From Alphaproteobacteria bacterium (GTDB taxonomy: Bacteria; Pseudomonadota; Alphaproteobacteria; Rhizobiales; Hyphomicrobiaceae), in NCBI GenBank assembly GCA_022600335.1, contig JAHZKN010000131.1, positions 1 through 11,356 of the forward strand: a DNA stretch of 11,356 nt. The letters are read 5' to 3'. This document shows, in pieces, positions 7,249 through 11,356 of this stretch. The translations under genes were made by a program, and so were the position numbers. The notes beneath the pieces were generated by a model. The model made no database searches, was not told the origin of the DNA, and saw only the letters and a program-made list of their open reading frames with translations. How positions within the stretch are numbered: the stretch's first letter is position 1; each line of letters starts with the position of its first letter.

Positions 7249-7803
7249 TCAGTTTGTGCGTGCTGCATTGAGAGCTGGCAGGATCTTGCTATCGAGCACG
7301 GACTGGCTCAACGGCCCACTGTGCTTCGCGACGATCGTTCCTTGCCCGTCGACGACAAACGTCTCTGGCATTTTAGAGACACCCCATTCTATAGCCCCAC
7401 GGCCATCACCGTCGACACCAACCCCATGATACGGATTACCAAATCGGCCGAGGAAGCGTCGCGCATTTGCAGCCTCATCTTTGTAGTTAATGCCAAAAAT
7501 ACGCACGCCCGTTTGCTTTTTGAGAGCTAAGAGAAACGGGTGTTCCGCAATGCACGGCGCGCACCATGATGCCCAAAAATTGACGATCGATGACTCACCG
7601 TTCTGCAACGTCGCCCGATCAAATCCCGCGACGGCATCACCCTTGTGCTTGAGCTCAGTCAAAGCTGCAAAAGACATATCCGGCGCCGGTTTTCCGATAA
7701 GAGCGGACGGCAAAATAGACGGGCCATCGCCATCGAGTGCGAACGCGAACAATCCAACAATAACCAAAAAAACAATGAGTGGAATTGCAACCCAGCGCAA
7801 CAT
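7249..7803 (-). CDS. ccmG: Cytochrome c biogenesis thioredoxin-like protein CcmG (DsbE)
   Basis: This 184-residue membrane-tethered periplasmic thioredoxin keeps apocytochrome c cysteines reduced for heme attachment. An N-terminal uncleaved anchor (about residues 6-24) is followed by a thioredoxin fold with the active site WASWCAPC (77-84; C81 and C84). GINYKD (104-109) and the cis-proline segment MPETFVVDGQG (145-155) are family features; the residue before that proline is Met rather than the common Val. I chose ATG 7801-7803 because it starts just before the membrane anchor and lies 13 nt after the ccmD stop, with AGGA about 11 nt upstream. The frame is open to 7875 but would then overlap ccmD. 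It is the last gene of the ccmABCDG cluster. ccmE, ccmF and ccmH are not in the window. Confidence 0.94.
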   Translation of the reverse strand: MLRWVAIPLIVFLVIVGLFAFALDGDGPSILPSALIGKPAPDMSFAALTELKHKGDAVAGFDRATLQNGESSIVNFWASWCAPCIAEHPFLLALKKQTGVRIFGINYKDEAANARRFLGRFGNPYHGVGVDGDGRGAIEWGVSKMPETFVVDGQGTIVAKHSGPLSQSVLDSKILPALNAARTN

Positions 7804-7816
7804 GAATGCAGTGATC

Positions 7817-7999
7817 CTAGTCTGTTGAACCGACGGGTGACGAGCCAGACGTGCGTTTAATGCCGCGCTCTTCAAAATCTTTCAGCGCTCGTTGGTAGCG
7901 TCGGCCATCGAGCACCAACCATAACCCAAGTGCGAGCAGCACGAGTATCAGCGCACCGTACGACGCCCAAATAAAACTGGCATGTTGTCCAAGATCCAT
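7817..7999 (-). CDS. ccmD: Heme exporter protein CcmD
   Basis: This 60-residue protein has one membrane helix at about residues 9-30, followed by a basic and charged cytoplasmic tail (DGRRYQRALKDFEERG). That is the standard CcmD layout. CcmD joins the CcmABC complex and is needed to release heme-loaded CcmE from CcmC. The family signature is weak, so the call rests on size, topology and position between ccmC and ccmG. ATG 7997-7999 has GGAGAGAG about 8 nt upstream and is clearly preferred over an in-frame ATG at 8059, which would overlap ccmC. The gap to ccmC is 28 nt. Confidence 0.9.
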   Translation of the reverse strand: MDLGQHASFIWASYGALILVLLALGLWLVLDGRRYQRALKDFEERGIKRTSGSSPVGSTD

Positions 8000-8027
8000 G
8001 ATGCTCTCTCCACGTGCAGTCCGTTTG

Positions 8028-8801
8028 TTATCCCCGTGACTGCCGGTCCACCTCTGCAAGGGTCAATGTTTTGACGCGGCGGCGTAAAATCTCATTGCGC
8101 ATGGCCTTTAAGTGCATGGAAAAAAACAGCAACGTAAAGCCGACCGCACTGATCAACAGCGGCGTTCGCATGCTGCTGTGCACAGATGATGTAAAACCAG
8201 TCGACGGCTGATGCAGCGTGTTCCACCAATCGACGGAAAATTTGATGATTGGCAACAGGATCACACCAACCAACGCCAAGATAGCTGTCAGGCGGCTAGC
8301 TAGTAACTCATCCTCAATGGAGGAGCGCAGCGTCATCAGGCCGAGATACAGAAAAAATAGCATCAGGACGGAGGTCAGGCGTGCATCCCACACCCAATAG
8401 GTGCCCCACATTGGCTTGCCCCACAACGATCCTGTGATCAACGCAATAAGCGTGAAAGCAGCACCGATCGGTACGGCTGCTTTAGCAGAGACATCGGCAA
8501 GGGGATGGCGAAAAACCAACAGTCCAAAACTTGAAACAGCGACCACGCCGTACGCCATCATCGCCAACCACGCGGCTGGAACATGGATGTACATGATCTT
8601 GACGGTCTGGCCCTGCTGATAGTCATCGGGCGCAACGAAAAACACGAGGTACAGGGCGTAGCTAATCAGGCAAGCGGCTGCGATAAGGGACCATGGCAGC
8701 ACTTGACCCGACAGCGCCATAAATCGTGTCGGATTGGCAAATTTCTGCGTCAGAGACTGACGTTTCTCGGGCTGAATGCTGTCGGTCATATGCGAAGCCA
8801 T
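8028..8801 (-). CDS. ccmC: Heme exporter/heme-handling protein CcmC
   Basis: This 257-residue membrane protein of the heme-handling family binds heme in the periplasm and transfers it to CcmE. Six membrane segments are visible. The tryptophan-rich motif WGKPMWGTYWVWD (127-139) marks the family, with H73 in YIHVPAAW and H197 in NTLHQP at the positions of the external heme ligands. The C-terminal tail is slightly longer and more basic than in E. coli CcmC. The start chosen is ATG 8799-8801; a second ATG four codons in has no ribosome binding site. It follows ccmB after 60 nt, the widest spacing in the cluster. Confidence 0.96.
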   Translation of the reverse strand: MASHMTDSIQPEKRQSLTQKFANPTRFMALSGQVLPWSLIAAACLISYALYLVFFVAPDDYQQGQTVKIMYIHVPAAWLAMMAYGVVAVSSFGLLVFRHPLADVSAKAAVPIGAAFTLIALITGSLWGKPMWGTYWVWDARLTSVLMLFFLYLGLMTLRSSIEDELLASRLTAILALVGVILLPIIKFSVDWWNTLHQPSTGFTSSVHSSMRTPLLISAVGFTLLFFSMHLKAMRNEILRRRVKTLTLAEVDRQSRG

Positions 8802-8861
8802 TTTGTTCTAACCTACCCGGCCCAATACAACCGGCGATTTTGTGGCGGCAGTTAGCCGACG

Positions 8862-9530
8862 TTACTGCATTTGTGCCCGCAACGCTGCAGCTGAGGCAAT
8901 TGGCCCAAGCACGAGGGCAAATAGTGACACCGCCGATAGGATCATCAACGATGATCCTGCACCTCCTGTATTCAGGATTTGGTTGGTTAGCGCTGAGATG
9001 CCAAAAATCAGAGTTGGAACGTAAAGCGGCAACACAAGCAAAGCCAACAGCAACCCACTGCGTTTGGCCTTTAGGGTTAAAGCGGCGCCAATTGCACCAA
9101 GAAAGCTAATAGCCGGTGTACCAAGTATCATGGCTGTGACAAGCAGCGGTGCAGAAGCCAGATCCAAATTCAAAAGCAGGCCAAGCACAGGAGCCAACAA
9201 GACAAGCGGTAAACCGGTGGTCAGCCAGTGTGCGGTAGCCTTGGCAATTACTATCAGTTCGAGCGGTAATGGCCCCATTGCAATGACCTCAAGGGCCCCA
9301 TCATCAAAATCACTTTCAAACATGCGTGGTAATGACAGCAACGCTGAGAGCAGCAGGGCGATCCACAAGATGCCAGGTGCGAGCTTTGACAACAGATTGA
9401 GGTCTGGCCCAAGCCCAAGCGGCATCATTGCAACCACCATGAGGAAAAAACCAAGCGCTGTCCCCAACGCTCCGCCATCACGAAACGCAAGTTCTAGATC
9501 GCGCACCACGAGTCTGAAAAACGCGGTCAT
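8862..9530 (-). CDS. ccmB: Heme exporter membrane subunit CcmB
   Basis: This 222-residue protein with about six membrane helices is the permease subunit of the CcmAB ABC transporter. CcmAB uses ATP to release holo-CcmE from CcmC. The family segments are SLPRMFESDFDDGALE (66-81), the GTPAISFLGAIGAALT stretch and LLVLPLYVPTLIFG. Length matches the family (about 220). Its ATG (9528-9530) overlaps the ccmA stop in an ATGA arrangement, which suggests translational coupling, and GAGG lies about 5 nt upstream. Confidence 0.96.
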   Translation of the reverse strand: MTAFFRLVVRDLELAFRDGGALGTALGFFLMVVAMMPLGLGPDLNLLSKLAPGILWIALLLSALLSLPRMFESDFDDGALEVIAMGPLPLELIVIAKATAHWLTTGLPLVLLAPVLGLLLNLDLASAPLLVTAMILGTPAISFLGAIGAALTLKAKRSGLLLALLVLPLYVPTLIFGISALTNQILNTGGAGSSLMILSAVSLFALVLGPIASAAALRAQMQ

Positions 9531-10243
9531 GCCGACCTCGCTTTTTGATCTAGTTGTAACGTTCGTGCAGGCCCTACTCCCAGATCAAGATGCGTTGCAG
9601 CAATCGCCACGCCGCCGGATGCCACATGCGCGTTGATGACCGATGCAAGTTGTGTCGTACTTTCTTGATCCAATGACGTCGTCGGTTCGTCGAGCAACCA
9701 TATGGGCCGAGCAGCACACAACACGCGTGCCAACGCAAGCCGCCGCTTTTGACCCGCTGACAGATAGCCACTTGGCACTGAAGCGAGACGATCCAAAGCA
9801 AATCGCGCCAACGCGTCTTCAACGCGATCTGAGATCTCGGCTTGGCTCAACGTGTCATCGAGAAAGCCAGCATAAAATGACAGGTTCTCGGCGACGGTTT
9901 GACTGGTTTTGATCGCATTGAGATGACCAACATAGTGGCAGGCATCTGAAATCCGTGCATCTTCGCTGTGTCCATCAAGTAAGATCGCACCGGACTTGGG
10001 TTGAATAAAGCCAGCCAGCGCTCTCAACAACGTCGTCTTACCACTGCCATTTGCACCCATAACAACGAGTGCTTCACCCGAACCAACGTTGAACGAAAGT
10101 CCATCGATGATCGGGCGTTCACCACGGGTCACGCATAAATTTTCGATGGACAGGATCAAAAACGTCTCGCTGGTTCTCGTAGAAAGGATCAAGAGTGGCG
10201 GTTTGCCGCAAAATTCTTGACCCGGGTGGCTGGCGGCGGCCAT
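9527..10243 (-). CDS. ccmA: Heme exporter ATP-binding protein CcmA
   Basis: This is the ABC ATPase of the CcmAB complex. In the 238-residue frame from ATG 10241-10243, Walker A is GANGSGKTT (63-71), the signature is LSAGQKRR (161-168), Walker B is WLLDEP (182-187) and the H-loop histidine is H218. The conserved part begins at about residue 31 (LSIENL). The first 28-30 residues are therefore an unusual extension; most CcmA proteins are 200-215 long. The ATG has TAAGG about 7 nt upstream, supporting the long form. A TTG at codon 29 (10157-10159) would give a normal-length protein but has a poor ribosome binding site. It is the first gene of the cluster and divergent from acnA. Confidence 0.93.
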   Translation of the reverse strand: MAAASHPGQEFCGKPPLLILSTRTSETFLILSIENLCVTRGERPIIDGLSFNVGSGEALVVMGANGSGKTTLLRALAGFIQPKSGAILLDGHSEDARISDACHYVGHLNAIKTSQTVAENLSFYAGFLDDTLSQAEISDRVEDALARFALDRLASVPSGYLSAGQKRRLALARVLCAARPIWLLDEPTTSLDQESTTQLASVINAHVASGGVAIAATHLDLGVGPARTLQLDQKARSA

Positions 10244-10390
10244 CGGTGAACCTTATAAAGGGCACTGTCATCAACATGCTAGCGTAAAAGCGAACGCTTT
10301 GATCCAGGCCCCGCCGGTTGCGAAGACTGCTGAGATCTAAGCCTCTCGTCCACTAGCCACGACGATCACCGGACATCGAGGAGACCCATT
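10244..10390. promoter_or_regulatory. Divergent ccmA/acnA control region with a 14-bp palindrome
   Basis: The 147-bp gap must carry promoters for both ccmA (minus) and acnA (plus). TATAAG on the minus strand (10252-10257) is a good -10 hexamer, but no matching -35 is found at 16-18 bp. A perfect palindrome AAAGCG-AA-CGCTTT (10287-10300) lies centrally and could bind a dimeric regulator of either gene. GAGGAG (10378-10383) is the acnA ribosome binding site. Confidence 0.4.
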
Positions 10391-11356
10391 TTGTCCAAAT
10401 CACCCAGCGCTGCCAAAACTCCAGTGTCTGCCGACAGTTTCAACTGCCGCAAAACACTCACTGTTGATGGACAGGATTACACCTACTACGCGCTCCCAGA
10501 AGCTGAGAAAAATGGTCTCTCCGGCATATCGAGCCTACCGTTTTCGCTCAAAGTCTTACTGGAAAACCTGTTGCGTTTTGAAGATGGGCGGACGGTCAAA
10601 AAAGATGACATCACCGCGATGGCCAAGTGGCTCGTCGACAAAGGCGGTGCCGGCAGTGAAATTGGGTTTCGTCCCGCTCGCGTCCTCATGCAGGACTTCA
10701 CGGGTGTGCCCGCAGTCGTAGATCTTGCGGCAATGCGCGACGGCATGCGCACCTTGGGTGGCGAACCGAACAAGATCAATCCTTTGGTTCCTGTCGATCT
10801 GGTCATCGACCATTCCGTAATCGTTGATGAATTTGGCACGCCCAAAGCGTTTGCACACAACGTTGATCTGGAATATGCGCGCAACCAAGAGCGCTATAAG
10901 TTTCTAAAGTGGGGCCAGCAGGCCTTTGCCAACTTCCGCGTGGTGCCACCAGGCACTGGCATCTGCCATCAGGTCAATCTCGAGTATCTGGCACAAACCG
11001 TGTGGACCAACGAAATGGCCGACAGCGCCACCGTTGCCTATCCTGACACCCTTGTTGGCACCGACAGCCACACAACGATGGTCAATGGTCTTGGCGTGCT
11101 TGGCTGGGGTGTTGGCGGCATTGAGGCTGAAGCAGCCATGCTTGGCCAACCCATTTCTATGTTGGTGCCCGAAGTCATCGGCTTCAAACTAACTGGAAAA
11201 CTCAACGAGGGCGTCACGGCGACAGACTTGGTGCTCACCGTCACACAAATGCTGCGCCAAAAAGGTGTGGTCAGCAAGTTTGTGGAATTTTATGGGCCAG
11301 GCTTGAATCATATGTCACTGGCTGATCGCGCAACAATTGCCAACATGGCACCTGAG
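10391..11356 (+). CDS. acnA: Aconitate hydratase A, N-terminal third (continues past the window)
   Basis: Aconitase isomerises citrate to isocitrate in the TCA cycle through a 4Fe-4S cluster. The window contains 322 of about 890-900 codons. Visible family segments are [33 protein letters not shown] (101-119), DHSVIVD (140-146), [20 protein letters not shown], and [20 protein letters not shown], where D225, S226 and H227 match active-site residues. The cluster cysteines lie farther along, outside the window. No ATG or GTG start is available: the frame is bounded by a stop at 10331-10333, and GAGGAG (10378-10383) is followed 7 nt later by TTG (10391-10393). TTG is therefore the likely start; an ATT one codon earlier is less likely. 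The gene is divergent from ccmA. Confidence 0.96.
   Translation, partial: MSKSPSAAKTPVSADSFNCRKTLTVDGQDYTYYALPEAEKNGLSGISSLPFSLKVLLENLLRFEDGRTVKKDDITAMAKWLVDKGGAGSEIGFRPARVLMQDFTGVPAVVDLAAMRDGMRTLGGEPNKINPLVPVDLVIDHSVIVDEFGTPKAFAHNVDLEYARNQERYKFLKWGQQAFANFRVVPPGTGICHQVNLEYLAQTVWTNEMADSATVAYPDTLVGTDSHTTMVNGLGVLGWGVGGIEAEAAMLGQPISMLVPEVIGFKLTGKLNEGVTATDLVLTVTQMLRQKGVVSKFVEFYGPGLNHMSLADRATIANMAPE

Noticed and set aside
10464..11277. Several open frames on both strands inside acnA
   Set aside because: They are out of frame or antisense to the clearly recognised aconitase, which reads through to the window's end.

Overview
The window looks like core chromosomal DNA of a mid-GC alphaproteobacterium. 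The evidence is the sdhC-sdhD-sdhA gene order, a ccmA-B-C-D-G cytochrome c maturation cluster divergent from acnA, and enzymes related to the ethylmalonyl-CoA pathway (a MaoC-type mesaconyl-CoA hydratase and a CitE-type CoA ester lyase). I see no insertion sequence, phage gene, CRISPR array, rRNA or tRNA. This is mostly conserved central metabolism, and I found no convincing undescribed multigene system.

Layout. Bases 1-2644 (minus) hold sdhC, sdhD and sdhA; sdhA is cut at the window's left edge just before its C-terminus. Bases 2835-3803 (minus) encode a renalase-like FAD oxidoreductase with a GTG start and an unusual hairpin between its Shine-Dalgarno-like sequence and that start. Bases 3804-4177 are a gene-free AT-richer gap. 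Bases 4178-6233 (minus) are a probable two-gene operon, CoA ester lyase then mesaconyl-CoA hydratase, with a good sigma70-like promoter and a 13-bp palindrome at the expected start of transcription. Bases 6234-6587 are a divergent intergenic region whose right part is GC-rich and rich in self-complementary segments. Bases 6588-7226 (plus) encode a beta-carbonic anhydrase. Bases 7249-10243 (minus) are ccmA, ccmB, ccmC, ccmD and ccmG, tightly packed. From 10391 (plus) to the window's end is the 5' third of acnA, which appears to use a TTG start.

How the genes fit together. Aconitase and succinate dehydrogenase are TCA-cycle steps. The lyase/thioesterase and hydratase handle C4-C5 CoA esters (malyl-CoA, beta-methylmalyl-CoA, mesaconyl-CoA) that feed the same cycle during growth on acetate or other C2 compounds. 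Carbonic anhydrase could balance CO2 and bicarbonate for the carboxylases of that pathway; this is inference from gene proximity only. The Ccm proteins export heme to apocytochromes c for the respiratory chain that takes electrons from succinate dehydrogenase via quinol. The renalase-like protein may repair damaged nicotinamide cofactors, judged by family resemblance.
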